Shown: positions 24,163 through 31,863 of the stretch, piece by piece
Layout of the letters: every line of letters begins with the position of its first letter
How positions within the stretch are numbered: position 1 is the first letter of the stretch
Assembly: GCA_036278755.1 (NCBI GenBank)
Contig: DASUKL010000033.1
Location: 1 to 47,402 of the forward strand
DNA from: DASUKL01 sp036278755
GTDB lineage: Bacteria; Chloroflexota; Limnocylindria; Limnocylindrales; CSP1-4
Direction: 5' to 3'
DNA length: 47,402 nt
The notes under the pieces: generated by a model
Seen by the model: only the letters and a program-made list of their open reading frames with translations
Told to the model about the DNA's origin: nothing
Databases searched by the model: none
Position numbers and translations under genes: made by a program

Positions 24163-24843
24163 ATGGGGTTCGTCAGCGCGGCCGTGGCCTGGTTCGCCGA
24201 CGCCGCCAACTGGAGCGGCCCTGGCGGCATCCCCCAGCGGCTGCTCGAGCACGTCCTCGTCTCCGGCCTCGCGATGATCATCGCCCTGGCCATCGTCCTG
24301 CCCCTGGGTCTCTGGATCGGCCACCGCCGGCGCGGCGCGGCCGTGGCCGTGGGCTTGGCCGGACTCGGTCGAGCGGTGCCGACCCTGGCCGCCATCGCCA
24401 TCGTCCTGCCCATCACCGCGGCTTACGACCCCCAGCTCGGCTTCAAGCTCTACCCCGTGGTGCTGGCCATGATCCTGCTGGCCGCGCCGCCCATCCTGGT
24501 CAACGCTTACACGGGCATCGTCGAGGTCGACCCCGACCTCGTCGAGGCGGCTCGGGGGATGGGCATGACCGGCCCTCAGGTCCTGGGCCGAGTCGAGCTG
24601 CCGCTGGCCCTGCCGGTCGTCATCGGTGGCATCCGCTCGGCCACGGTCCAGGTCATCGCCACGGCCACGCTGGGCTCGATCTTCGGCTTCGGCGGCCTGG
24701 GCCGCTTCCTCATCGACGGCATCGCCAACCACGACACCGGCCAGATCTTCGGTGGGGTCGTGCTCGTGGCGGCCCTGGCCCTCGTCGCGGAAGCCGGCCT
24801 GGCCGGCCTCCAACGCGTGCTCGCGCCGGCCAGGGGTGGATAG
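24163..24843 (+). CDS. Osmoprotectant ABC importer permease 2
   Basis: A 226-residue permease paralogous to the first. The EAA-type loop is EAARGMGMTGPQVLGRVELP (about 128-147), followed by ATATLGSIFGFGGLGRFLIDG. Helices near 30-50, 60-80, 83-105, 145-165 and 185-210 are visible. ATG 24163 lies 10 nt after the previous stop. Together with permease 1 it forms the translocation channel for a quaternary-amine osmolyte. Confidence 0.9.
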   Translation: MGFVSAAVAWFADAANWSGPGGIPQRLLEHVLVSGLAMIIALAIVLPLGLWIGHRRRGAAVAVGLAGLGRAVPTLAAIAIVLPITAAYDPQLGFKLYPVVLAMILLAAPPILVNAYTGIVEVDPDLVEAARGMGMTGPQVLGRVELPLALPVVIGGIRSATVQVIATATLGSIFGFGGLGRFLIDGIANHDTGQIFGGVVLVAALALVAEAGLAGLQRVLAPARGG

Positions 24844-24874
24844 TTCCTGACAACACGGGTCCGGTGCGGGAGGC

Positions 24875-24880
24875 TAGAGT
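24875..24880 (+). promoter_or_regulatory. Possible internal -10 TAGAGT before the binding protein gene
   Basis: TAGAGT lies in the 92-bp gap before the binding-protein gene and is followed by a leader with AAGGAG (about 24924-24929) and ATG 24936. An extra promoter would give the excess binding protein usual for such importers. Confidence 0.35.
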
Positions 24881-24935
24881 GGCCCGACCCGATGCAGGCC
24901 GGAGGGCCAGACACGGGGAGTAGAAGGAGACCCAC

Positions 24936-25937
24936 ATGCGGATCCGCCGCATGCTGGCCCTCGGGGCGTCGACGCTGGTGCTCTTCAGCGCCTGCGCGAC
25001 GGGTGGGGGCAGCAGCACCAGTCCATCGTCCAGCGCCGGCAGCCCAGTGGCCTCGAGCAGCGGCAGCCAGACATCCTCGGCGTCGGCCACGGCGACGGCC
25101 GCCCCGCCCACGGTGAAGATCGGCTCGGCCGGCTTCTACGAGGTCAAGATCGTGGCCGAGATCTACGCCGAGGCCCTCGAGGCCAAGGGCTATAAGGTCG
25201 ATCGCGTGGGCATCGGCCTGGGCACCCGTGACGTGACCAACCCGGCCCTCGAATCGGGCCAGATCGATCTCGAACCGGAGTACATCGGCAGCGAGCTCGC
25301 CGCCTACGATCCGGGCAAGCAGACCGGTGACCCGCAGGAGAACCTCACCAACCTGCAGGCCGTCCTGGCCACCAAGGGCGGCGGCATCACCGTCCTGCCG
25401 TTCAGTCCGGCAGCCGACCAGAATGCCTTCGTCGTCCGCCCCGAGACGGCCAGCCAGTTCAACCTGAAGACCCTCAGCGACACGACCGCCGTCCAGGATC
25501 AGCTCAAGTGGGGCCTGGCCACCGACTGCAAGACGAACCCGGTCTGCGCCGCGGCCCTCAAGTCCGCCTATGGCCTCCAGCCGAAGAACGTGACCTACCT
25601 CTCGGCCTGCGACACGCCCATGGCCCAGGCCCTGCTCAGCAAGACCATCGACGTGGGCGAGCTGTGCTCGACCCAGCCCGACATCTCGAAGAACGGCTGG
25701 ACCGTCCTCCAGGACGACAAGCAGACCCAGCCGGCCGACAACATCGCCCCCCTCGTCCGCAACGACCTGCTGGCCAAGATGCCCGACCAGGACGCCTTCG
25801 AGGCCGTCCTCAACGCCGTCTCGGCCAAGCTCACCACGGCCGCCCTGACCCAGCTCAACGCCGCGTTCACGTTCGACAACAAGGACGTCAACGACATCGC
25901 CGCGGGCTGGCTCAAGGACAACGGCCTGGACCACTAG
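24936..25937 (+). CDS. Osmoprotectant-binding lipoprotein (OpuAC-like)
   Basis: Extracytoplasmic solute-binding protein of 333 residues. The signal peptide ends in a lipobox FSAC (Cys about residue 20), followed by a Ser/Gly/Thr-rich linker to about residue 55. The mature start VKIGSAGFYEVKIVAEIYAE and the LEPEYIGSELAAY segment are typical of the OpuAC/ProX-type quaternary-amine binders (glycine betaine, choline, carnitine); the ligand is not decided by sequence alone. Cys residues in ATDCKTNPVCAAALK may form a disulfide. Preceded by AAGGAG and a possible own promoter; followed by a strong hairpin. Confidence 0.9.
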   Translation: MRIRRMLALGASTLVLFSACATGGGSSTSPSSSAGSPVASSSGSQTSSASATATAAPPTVKIGSAGFYEVKIVAEIYAEALEAKGYKVDRVGIGLGTRDVTNPALESGQIDLEPEYIGSELAAYDPGKQTGDPQENLTNLQAVLATKGGGITVLPFSPAADQNAFVVRPETASQFNLKTLSDTTAVQDQLKWGLATDCKTNPVCAAALKSAYGLQPKNVTYLSACDTPMAQALLSKTIDVGELCSTQPDISKNGWTVLQDDKQTQPADNIAPLVRNDLLAKMPDQDAFEAVLNAVSAKLTTAALTQLNAAFTFDNKDVNDIAAGWLKDNGLDH

Positions 25938-25948
25938 CCCGCGCGGCA

Positions 25949-25978
25949 GTCCGGCCGGGGCACGCGCCCTGGCCGGAC
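25949..25978 (+). terminator. Hairpin terminator of the importer operon
   Basis: A 13-bp stem (left arm GTCCGGCCGGGGC, right arm GCCCTGGCCGGAC, one G-T pair) with loop ACGC starts 12 nt after the binding-protein stop. There is no T-run, as is common in GC-rich genomes. Confidence 0.65.
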
Positions 25979-25991
25979 ACCGACCCACCCG

Positions 25992-26714
25992 ATGATCGAT
26001 CCGCAGTCAGGTCCACCGAACCTCATGCCCCCGCCCCCATCGGGCGCGCTTGACGCCTCCCTGCAGCTGGCCGACTGGCGCCGCCGGACGGCCGCCCTGT
26101 GGGCCGCCTGGCGCGCGGAGGCCAGCCTGGGACCCGCCCAGGCCGCCCGAGCCACGCTCGCCTTCCGCGCCGCCAAGGACGCGCTCTTCCGCGACCATCC
26201 CCAGTCGCCTCTGCCCGAGGAGGGCCGCGGCACGGCCTTCGCCGGACTGCGCTACTGGCCCTACGACCCGGCCTGGCGCCTGACGGTCCGCCTCGAGCCT
26301 GCCCTGGACATGTCCGCCGGCCCGTCGGCGGACACCCTGGCCCTGCCCTCCAGCGGGCCGGAGCCACTGGCCTTCCGCCGCCTGGCCAGCGTCGTCCTGG
26401 CCGGGCCCCTCACCGGTCGCCGCCTGAGCCTCTTCTGGCTGGAGGGCTATGCCGGCGGCCTCTTCCTGCCCCTGCGCGACGCGACCGCCAGCCGCGAGAC
26501 CTATGGCGCCGGGCGCTACCTGCTGGACACCAGCAAGGGCGCGGACCAGGGTTGGGCGCCCGGCGCTGACGCGTTCGTCCTCGACCTCAACCTCGCCTAT
26601 CACCCCTCCTGCGCCTACGATCCCCGGTGGGCCTGTCCCCTGGCCCCGCCCGAGAACCGTCTCGACCTGCCGGTCCGGGCCGGGGAGCGGCTGGCTACGG
26701 ATGGCGACGGCTGA
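25992..26714 (+). CDS. DUF1684 family protein
   Basis: A 240-residue soluble protein of unknown biochemical function. The C-terminal half carries the DUF1684 hallmarks: RDATASRETYGAGRYLLD, then FVLDLNLAYHPSCAYDPRW, ACPLAPPENRLDLPVRAGE. The first 60 residues hold a helical region with Trp residues (WRRRTAALWAAWRAE). The ATG at 25992 lies right after the importer terminator, with no clear ribosome site. It precedes the F420 block but is separated from it by a palindrome, so a link to F420 is unproven. Confidence 0.8.
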   Translation: MIDPQSGPPNLMPPPPSGALDASLQLADWRRRTAALWAAWRAEASLGPAQAARATLAFRAAKDALFRDHPQSPLPEEGRGTAFAGLRYWPYDPAWRLTVRLEPALDMSAGPSADTLALPSSGPEPLAFRRLASVVLAGPLTGRRLSLFWLEGYAGGLFLPLRDATASRETYGAGRYLLDTSKGADQGWAPGADAFVLDLNLAYHPSCAYDPRWACPLAPPENRLDLPVRAGERLATDGDG

Positions 26715-26734
26715 CGCGAGTCGTTGACTCGCGT
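26714..26734. promoter_or_regulatory. Perfect 9-bp palindrome overlapping the F420 operon promoter
   Basis: ACGCGAGTC, three bases, GACTCGCGT. It begins on the last base of the DUF1684 stop and ends on the first base of a -10-like TACCAT (26734-26739). It can be read as a terminator hairpin for DUF1684 or as an operator in the -35 to -10 spacer of the following operon. Confidence 0.5.
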
Positions 26735-26766
26735 ACCATCGGCCCGAGACCAGCCCTGGAGGATCC

Positions 26767-27174
26767 GTGACAGAACCTGCCCCTGCGCCCTGGAGTGACG
26801 CCGCGCGCCGTTTCATCGACGACCCGACCCGCTTCGCCACCATCGCCACCATCGACCCCCACGGGCTGCCCCGCCTGGCGGTCGTGTGGTATCGCCTCCA
26901 GGACGGCACCGTGCTCATCAACTCGCGGATCGGTCGGCGCTGGCCGGCCGACCTGCAGCGCGATCCGCGGGTCAGCCTCAGCGTCTCCGAGGCCAACGAC
27001 TACGTGATCGTCCGGGGCCGGGCCGAGGTCGTGGCCACCGGGCCCCAGGCGCTGGCCGACATCCAGGCCCTGGCCCGCCGCTACCGCAGCGACCCGGCCG
27101 AGTTCGACGGTCAGCAACGGATCACCTTCCTCGTTCGCCCGGAGCACGTGGCGACCCACGGCCGGATCGCGTGA
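26767..27174 (+). CDS. PPOX-class F420-dependent oxidoreductase
   Basis: A 135-residue split-barrel flavin/deazaflavin-binding enzyme of the pyridoxamine 5'-phosphate oxidase superfamily. RRFIDDPTRFATIATIDPHGLPRLAVVWY and VLINSRIGRRWPADLQRDPRVSLSV are the typical first strands; the basic NSRIGRRWPADL region is where F420's phosphate and glutamates bind in characterised members. GGAGG lies 5 nt before GTG 26767. The cofD start is two bases after the stop, so it is cotranscribed with F420 synthesis genes, which supports F420 use. The substrate is unknown. Confidence 0.88.
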   Translation: MTEPAPAPWSDAARRFIDDPTRFATIATIDPHGLPRLAVVWYRLQDGTVLINSRIGRRWPADLQRDPRVSLSVSEANDYVIVRGRAEVVATGPQALADIQALARRYRSDPAEFDGQQRITFLVRPEHVATHGRIA

Positions 27175-27175
27175 G

Positions 27176-28144
27176 GTGACCCGGCGAGTCGCCGTCCTGT
27201 GCGGCGGCTTCGGCGGGGCCCGCCTCGCCCAGGGTCTCCAGCTGGCCCTCGAGCCGGGTGCGCTGACGGCCATCGTCAACACCGCCGACGACCTCGAGCT
27301 CCACGGCCTGGCCATCTCGCCCGACCTGGACACGGTCATGTACACTCTCGCCGGCCAAGCCAACCTCGAGACCGGCTGGGGCCTTCGCGACGAGACATGG
27401 TCGGCGGCCGAGATGCTGGCCCGCTACGGCCAGCCGACCTGGTTCCGTCTGGGCGACCGCGACCTGGCCACGCACATCGTCCGCACGGCCCGCCTGCGCG
27501 ACGGCGCCCGCCTGACCACGGTCACGGCCGAGCTGGCGGCCGCCCTGGGCGTCGCCTCCCGGCTCCTGCCGATGAGCGACGCGCCGGTCCGGACCCAGCT
27601 CCGCACGGCCGCCGGCTGGCTGCCCTTCCAGGTCTACTTCGTCGAACGGGCCCAGGCCGACGAGGTGCTCGAGGTCCGCTTCGAAGGCCTCGCCGCGGCG
27701 GCGCCCACGGCCGAGGTCCTCGAGGCCCTGGCCGGGGCGGAGGCCATCCTCCTGGCGCCCTCCAACCCCTACGTCAGCCTGGGGCCCATCCTGGCCCTGC
27801 CCGGGCTGACCGATGCCCTCCGCGCGGCGGCCGCCCCGGTCGTTGCGGTCAGTCCCATCATCGGGGGCGCCGCGGTCCGCGGGCCTGCCGACCGGATGCT
27901 GGCCAGCCTTGGCGCCGAGCCCAGCGCGGCCGGCGTGGCCCATCTCTTCGCTCAGCGCTACCCCGGGCTCGTGGACGGCTGGCTGATCGACAGGCTGGAT
28001 GCCGGCCAGGCCGCCGAGATCGAAGCCCTGGGCGCCCGGGTGGCCGTGACCGACACGCTCATGAGCGGCCCGGCCGCCCGCCGGCGCGTGGCCGAGGCCA
28101 GCCTGGCCCTGGCCGCGGCCTGGACCCTCGCTCGGACCGAGTGA
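27176..28144 (+). CDS. cofD: 2-phospho-L-lactate transferase (F420 biosynthesis)
   Basis: Joins the phosphoenolpyruvyl or lactyl-phospho-guanosine intermediate to the deazaflavin Fo to make (dehydro-)F420-0. The 322-residue protein starts VAVLCGGFGGARLAQGL (GTP/phosphate-binding) and carries NTADDLELHGLAISPDLDTV, then LADRD-like RLGDRDLATHIVRT and LLPMSDAPVRTQL, all typical of CofD/FbiA. GTG 27176 is two bases after the PPOX-fold gene. The next gene, cofC, starts five bases after the cofD stop, so the pathway genes are one operon. Confidence 0.95.
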   Translation: MTRRVAVLCGGFGGARLAQGLQLALEPGALTAIVNTADDLELHGLAISPDLDTVMYTLAGQANLETGWGLRDETWSAAEMLARYGQPTWFRLGDRDLATHIVRTARLRDGARLTTVTAELAAALGVASRLLPMSDAPVRTQLRTAAGWLPFQVYFVERAQADEVLEVRFEGLAAAAPTAEVLEALAGAEAILLAPSNPYVSLGPILALPGLTDALRAAAAPVVAVSPIIGGAAVRGPADRMLASLGAEPSAAGVAHLFAQRYPGLVDGWLIDRLDAGQAAEIEALGARVAVTDTLMSGPAARRRVAEASLALAAAWTLARTE

Positions 28145-28148
28145 GCCG

Positions 28149-28826
28149 ATGCCCGCTGCGGCCGACCTGTCGGCCATCCACGTCGTGCTGCCGATCCGCT
28201 CCCTGAGCGGGGGCAAGCTGCGCCTCGGGGCGGCCGTCGACGCCGAGGAACGGGCCGCGCTCATCGTGGGCATGCTGCGCCAGACCCTGGCCGTGTTGGC
28301 GGCCTGGCCACCGGCCGCGGCGGTCCACGTCGTGAGCCCGGATCCCGATGTCGCGGCCGTCGCCCTGGCCGCCGGAGCCCGGCCTCTCCGGCAGCTCGAC
28401 GGGCGCCTCAACGCCGCCATCCGGGCCGCCCGGGACGTGGCCCAGGCCGAGGGAGCGACAGCCCTCCTGATCCTGCCCGGGGACCTGCCACTCCTCGACG
28501 CCGCAGCCCTGGATCGCTTCCACGAGGCCGCCGACGCGGCCCTGGCCGCGGGCCGCGGCCGGCCCATCGTGACCCTCGCCGCCGCCGACGCGGGCGACGG
28601 GACCAACGCCCTGCTCTGCTCACCACCGGCGACGATCGAGCCGAGCTTCGGGCCGCACAGCCTCGACCGCCACCTGCGGGCGGCCCGAGAGGCCGGGGCC
28701 AGCATCCAGGTCGTGGTCGACCCGACGCTCGGCTTCGACCTCGACACACCGGCCGATCTCGAGCGGCTCGACCCCCACCGGGTGACGGCCCTGGAGGCCC
28801 TCGGGGCGGAGGCCTCACCGGCGTGA
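28149..28826 (+). CDS. cofC: 2-phospho-L-lactate/phosphoenolpyruvate guanylyltransferase
   Basis: Activates 2-phospholactate or PEP with GTP for CofD. The 225-residue nucleotidyltransferase has the N-terminal VVLPIRSLSGGKLRLGAAVD (Lys-containing GTP site), ATALLILPGDLPLLDAAAL with the acidic metal site, and PSFGPHSLDRHLRAAREAGA followed by the typical LGFDLDTPADLERL. Bacterial members (FbiD) often use PEP, which would give dehydro-F420; sequence alone does not tell. Its stop overlaps the GTG of cofE by 4 bases. Confidence 0.93.
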   Translation: MPAAADLSAIHVVLPIRSLSGGKLRLGAAVDAEERAALIVGMLRQTLAVLAAWPPAAAVHVVSPDPDVAAVALAAGARPLRQLDGRLNAAIRAARDVAQAEGATALLILPGDLPLLDAAALDRFHEAADAALAAGRGRPIVTLAAADAGDGTNALLCSPPATIEPSFGPHSLDRHLRAAREAGASIQVVVDPTLGFDLDTPADLERLDPHRVTALEALGAEASPA

Positions 28827-29692
28827 AGGGCGACGGCGCCAGCAGCGTGGACGGCGGTGGCTCCAGCGCCGTGAGCAGCGGCTCCGAAGACGTGGAGCGC
28901 GGCCCCGGCGGCCCGCATCGGCTGCTGGCCGTGGCCCTCCCGGCCCTGCCCGAGGTGCAGGCCGGCGACGATCTGGCCGCGCTGGCCGCGGCGGCCTGGC
29001 GGCAGCTAGCGGCCGCCGAGCCCGAACTGGCGCCGCGGCCGGGGGATGTGCTGGTGGTGACCCAGAAGATCGTCTCCAAGGCCGAGGGGGCGGTGGTCGA
29101 CCTGCGCGGGGTGGAGCCGCGCCCCGAGGCCCTGGCCTTCGCCAGGCAGTGGGACCGCGACCCGCGCCAGGTCGAGGTCGTCCTCCGCGAGGCCGCGGCC
29201 GTGGTGCGCATGGAGCGGGGCGTGCTCATCGCCCGGACCCGGCACGGCTTCGTCTGCGCCAACGCCGGGGTGGACGCCTCCAACGTCGCACCCCACACGG
29301 TCACGCTCCTGCCGCGCGACCCTGACGCCTCCGCCCGCGCCCTGCGGGCCACGCTGGCCGACCACCTGGGCCTCGCGGCGGCCGACGCGCCGGCGGTCCT
29401 CATCTCCGACTCCTTCGGCCGGCCCTGGCGCTGGGGCATCGTCGACGTGGCCCTGGGCCTGGCCGGCTTCGGACCGCTCGACGACCAGCGCGGCCGGCCC
29501 GACACCGCCGGCCGCCCGATGCGCTCGACCATCGTGGCCGTGGCCGACGAGATCGCCTCGGCCGCCGAGCTGGCCGCGGGCAAGACCAGCGGCCGGCCGC
29601 TGGTCCTCGTCCGGGGCGCCACGCTGCCGGCCGGTGAGGGCTCCATCGTCGCCGACATGGTCATGCCGCCGGCGGCCGACCTCTTCCCCTGA
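28823..29692 (+). CDS. cofE: Coenzyme F420-0:L-glutamate ligase
   Basis: Adds gamma-linked glutamates to F420-0. The 289-residue protein has VTQKIVSKAEGAVVDLRGV, RTRHGFVCANAGVDASN (substrate/metal site), the ISDSFGRPWRWGIVDVALG block and the closing VRGA segment, all typical of CofE and the N-terminal part of FbiB. The first 35 residues are Ser/Gly-rich and unconserved; GTG 28823 overlaps the cofC stop, so translational coupling may explain the odd N-terminus. The C-terminal nitroreductase-like domain of actinobacterial FbiB is absent. Confidence 0.93.
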   Translation: MKGDGASSVDGGGSSAVSSGSEDVERGPGGPHRLLAVALPALPEVQAGDDLAALAAAAWRQLAAAEPELAPRPGDVLVVTQKIVSKAEGAVVDLRGVEPRPEALAFARQWDRDPRQVEVVLREAAAVVRMERGVLIARTRHGFVCANAGVDASNVAPHTVTLLPRDPDASARALRATLADHLGLAAADAPAVLISDSFGRPWRWGIVDVALGLAGFGPLDDQRGRPDTAGRPMRSTIVAVADEIASAAELAAGKTSGRPLVLVRGATLPAGEGSIVADMVMPPAADLFP

Positions 29693-29699
29693 GCCCGGG

Positions 29700-29705
29700 T
29701 ACCCT
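29700..29705 (+). promoter_or_regulatory. -10 element TACCCT, leaderless LLM gene start
   Basis: TACCCT, 7 nt, then ATG 29713; the element lies 8 nt after the cofE stop, so the following gene has its own promoter. Confidence 0.45.
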
Positions 29706-29712
29706 CAGGGGC

Positions 29713-30642
29713 ATGAAGCTCGGCCTGCAGATCCCCTCCTTCACCTGGCCGGGGGGCGACGCCGCGATCGGTCCGACCCTGGCCCGCATCGTGCGCACCG
29801 CGGACGAGGTCGGCTTCGACTCCATCTGGGTCATGGACCACTTCTGGCAGATCCGCAGCGTCGGTCAGGCCGAGGAACCGATGCTGGAGGGCATGACGAC
29901 CCTCGGCTTCGCCGCCGGCCTGACCCGTCGGGCTCGCCTGGGGCTCATGGTCGGGGGCATCCACTACCGCCAGCCGGGGCTGTGGGCCAAGGCCACCACG
30001 ACCCTCGACGTGCTGACCGGGGGCCGGGCCTATCTAGGCATCGGGGCGGCCTGGAACGAGGCCGAATCGCGCGGCCTGGGCTTCCCCTTCCCACCCCTCC
30101 GCGAGCGCTTCGAGCGCCTCGAGGACACCCTCCGCTTCGTGACCGAGATGTGGCAGGGCGAGCGCGGCTCGGAGGCCGCCTTCAGCGGCCACGCCCTCAT
30201 TGCCGAGCGAACCCTGAACAGCCCCCAGGTCCTCAGCCGGCCCCACCCCCCGATCATGGTCGGGGGGGGCGGCGAGCAGGTCACCCTCCGTCTCGTGGCC
30301 CGCTATGCCGACGCTTGCAACGTCTTCGGCGGCCCGGACATGCTGCGCCACAAATACGCCGTGCTGCGCCGTCATTGCGAGGCCGTGGGCCGCGACTTCG
30401 CCACGATCGAGCGGAGCAACCTCAACTCCATCGCCCTGGCTGAGGACGGCGGCTCCCGGGCAGACGAGCGGACCGTGACCCCGGGCCAGCTCGTCGAGCG
30501 CATCGGATCGTGGGCCGAGGCCGGCTCGCAGCACGCCATCTTCAGCCTCCGTGACGTCCATGACGTGGCCCGCCTGGAGCGTATCGGGCGCGACGTCATC
30601 CCCCAGGTGCGGGCCCTGGGCGATCCCAGCCCGATCCCCTGA
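29713..30642 (+). CDS. LLM-class F420-dependent oxidoreductase
   Basis: A 309-residue luciferase-like TIM-barrel enzyme. Conserved: LGLQIPSFTWPGG, DEVGFDSIWVMDHFWQI, RARLGLMVGGIHYRQPGLWAKATTTLDVLTGGRAYLGIGAAWNE, and HPPIMVGGGGEQVTLRLVARYADACN. The last motif is typical of F420-binding members. It lies directly after the F420 biosynthesis genes but has its own leaderless promoter. It is not close in sequence to the other LLM protein in this window. Substrate unknown. Confidence 0.9.
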   Translation: MKLGLQIPSFTWPGGDAAIGPTLARIVRTADEVGFDSIWVMDHFWQIRSVGQAEEPMLEGMTTLGFAAGLTRRARLGLMVGGIHYRQPGLWAKATTTLDVLTGGRAYLGIGAAWNEAESRGLGFPFPPLRERFERLEDTLRFVTEMWQGERGSEAAFSGHALIAERTLNSPQVLSRPHPPIMVGGGGEQVTLRLVARYADACNVFGGPDMLRHKYAVLRRHCEAVGRDFATIERSNLNSIALAEDGGSRADERTVTPGQLVERIGSWAEAGSQHAIFSLRDVHDVARLERIGRDVIPQVRALGDPSPIP

Positions 30643-30656
30643 GGAGGTCCCGAGCC

Positions 30657-30673
30657 ATACTCCCTGGGGGTAT
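30657..30673. promoter_or_regulatory. CsoR/CstR-like operator upstream of trxB
   Basis: ATACTCCCTGGGGGTAT is an imperfect palindrome with 7 of 8 pairs matching, very like the ATACCCC/GGGGTAT operators of the CsoR-RcnR-CstR family of copper-, formaldehyde- or persulfide-responsive repressors (family knowledge). It overlaps the -35 position of the trxB promoter, where binding would block transcription. No such repressor is encoded in the window. Confidence 0.5.
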
Positions 30674-30687
30674 ACGACAGATGATGG

Positions 30688-30693
30688 TAGGAT
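30688..30693 (+). promoter_or_regulatory. -10 element TAGGAT, leaderless trxB start
   Basis: TAGGAT, 6 nt, then ATG 30700, without a ribosome site. Confidence 0.5.
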
Positions 30694-30699
30694 AGGGTC

Positions 30700-31863
30700 A
30701 TGAGCCAGCCCACGACGGGGACGCCCCGCCTCACGATGATCGACGAGCCCCCCGCCGGCCAGCCGTCCACGACCCGGATCCGACCGGCCGAGACGATGGG
30801 CCCGCCCGCCGGCGAGGCCCCCCGCCCAGCTCCGAGCAGCGCCGTCCCGGGCGGCCCGGCCGGCGCCTCCGGCCAGCCCATCCGGACCCGGGTGGTCATC
30901 GTCGGCTCCGGGCCGGCGGGCCTGACCGCGGCCATCTATGCCGCGCGGGCCGCCCTCGAGCCCATCGTCATCGGCGGCTACGCCCCGGGCGGCCAGCTCA
31001 TGATCACCAGCGACGTGGAGAACTATCCCGGGTTCGAGGAGTCCATCGAGGGCCCGGAGCTCATGGCCCGCTTCCGCAAGCAGGCGGAGCGCTTCGGGGC
31101 CCGGATCGTCGATGTCGACGTCGAGCGGGTCGACCTCGCCCACAGGCCCTTCGGGCTGTGGGCCGGAGGCCAGGAGTACCGGGCCGAGGCCATCATCGTG
31201 GCCACCGGGGCCAGCGCCCTGTGGCTGGGCCTGGACAACGAGACCCGCCTGCGGGGCAAGGGCGTCAGCGCCTGCGCGACCTGCGACGGGTTCTTCTTCC
31301 GGGGCAAGAAGGTCGTCGTCGTGGGCGGCGGCGACACGGCCATGGAGGAGGCTCTCTTCCTGACCCGCTTCGCGACCGAGGTGGTGGTCGTCCACCGGCG
31401 GGACAAGCTGCGCTGCTCACGGATCATGGAGGACCGTGCCCGGGGCCACGATCGGATCCGCATCCTGTGGAACAAGGAGATCGCGGACGTCCTGGGCGAG
31501 TCCGCGGTGAGCGGCGTCCTGCTGCGCGACACGGAGACAGGCGAGGAGTCCGTGGAGCCTACCGACGGCCTCTTCGTGGCCATCGGCTACCGGCCCAACA
31601 CCGAAGCCTTCCGGGGCTGGCTGGGGGCTGACGAGCTGGGCTACCTGGAGGTCCAGGGCGACACGGGCTCGGCCATCGAGGGCGTCTTCATCGCTGGCGA
31701 CGTCCACGACCATCGCTACCGCCAGGCCGTCACCGCGGCCGGCGAGGGCTGCAAGGCGGCCATCGACGTCGAGCGCTGGCTGGAGGCCAACGAGACCCTC
31801 GAGCCGGAGGCGGCGGTGAGCCCCGCGGCGGTCAGCCCGGCGGCCGTCTCCGGCCCGGCCTGA
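30700..31863 (+). CDS. trxB: Thioredoxin reductase
   Basis: NADPH-dependent flavoenzyme that reduces thioredoxin. FAD-binding VIVGSGPAGLTAAIYAAR is at 66-83, the redox pair C192-A-T-C195 is intact, the NADPH motif VVGGGDTAMEEALFL follows, and the C-terminal FAD motif IAGDV is present. At 387 residues it is longer than the usual 310-325: about 62 Pro/Thr/Ala-rich residues precede the FAD domain, and the tail repeats AVSPA three times. The leaderless promoter supports ATG 30700, so the extension may be real. The 3' end overlaps the convergent ctaG-like gene by 32 bp. Confidence 0.93.
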   Translation: MSQPTTGTPRLTMIDEPPAGQPSTTRIRPAETMGPPAGEAPRPAPSSAVPGGPAGASGQPIRTRVVIVGSGPAGLTAAIYAARAALEPIVIGGYAPGGQLMITSDVENYPGFEESIEGPELMARFRKQAERFGARIVDVDVERVDLAHRPFGLWAGGQEYRAEAIIVATGASALWLGLDNETRLRGKGVSACATCDGFFFRGKKVVVVGGGDTAMEEALFLTRFATEVVVVHRRDKLRCSRIMEDRARGHDRIRILWNKEIADVLGESAVSGVLLRDTETGEESVEPTDGLFVAIGYRPNTEAFRGWLGADELGYLEVQGDTGSAIEGVFIAGDVHDHRYRQAVTAAGEGCKAAIDVERWLEANETLEPEAAVSPAAVSPAAVSGPA

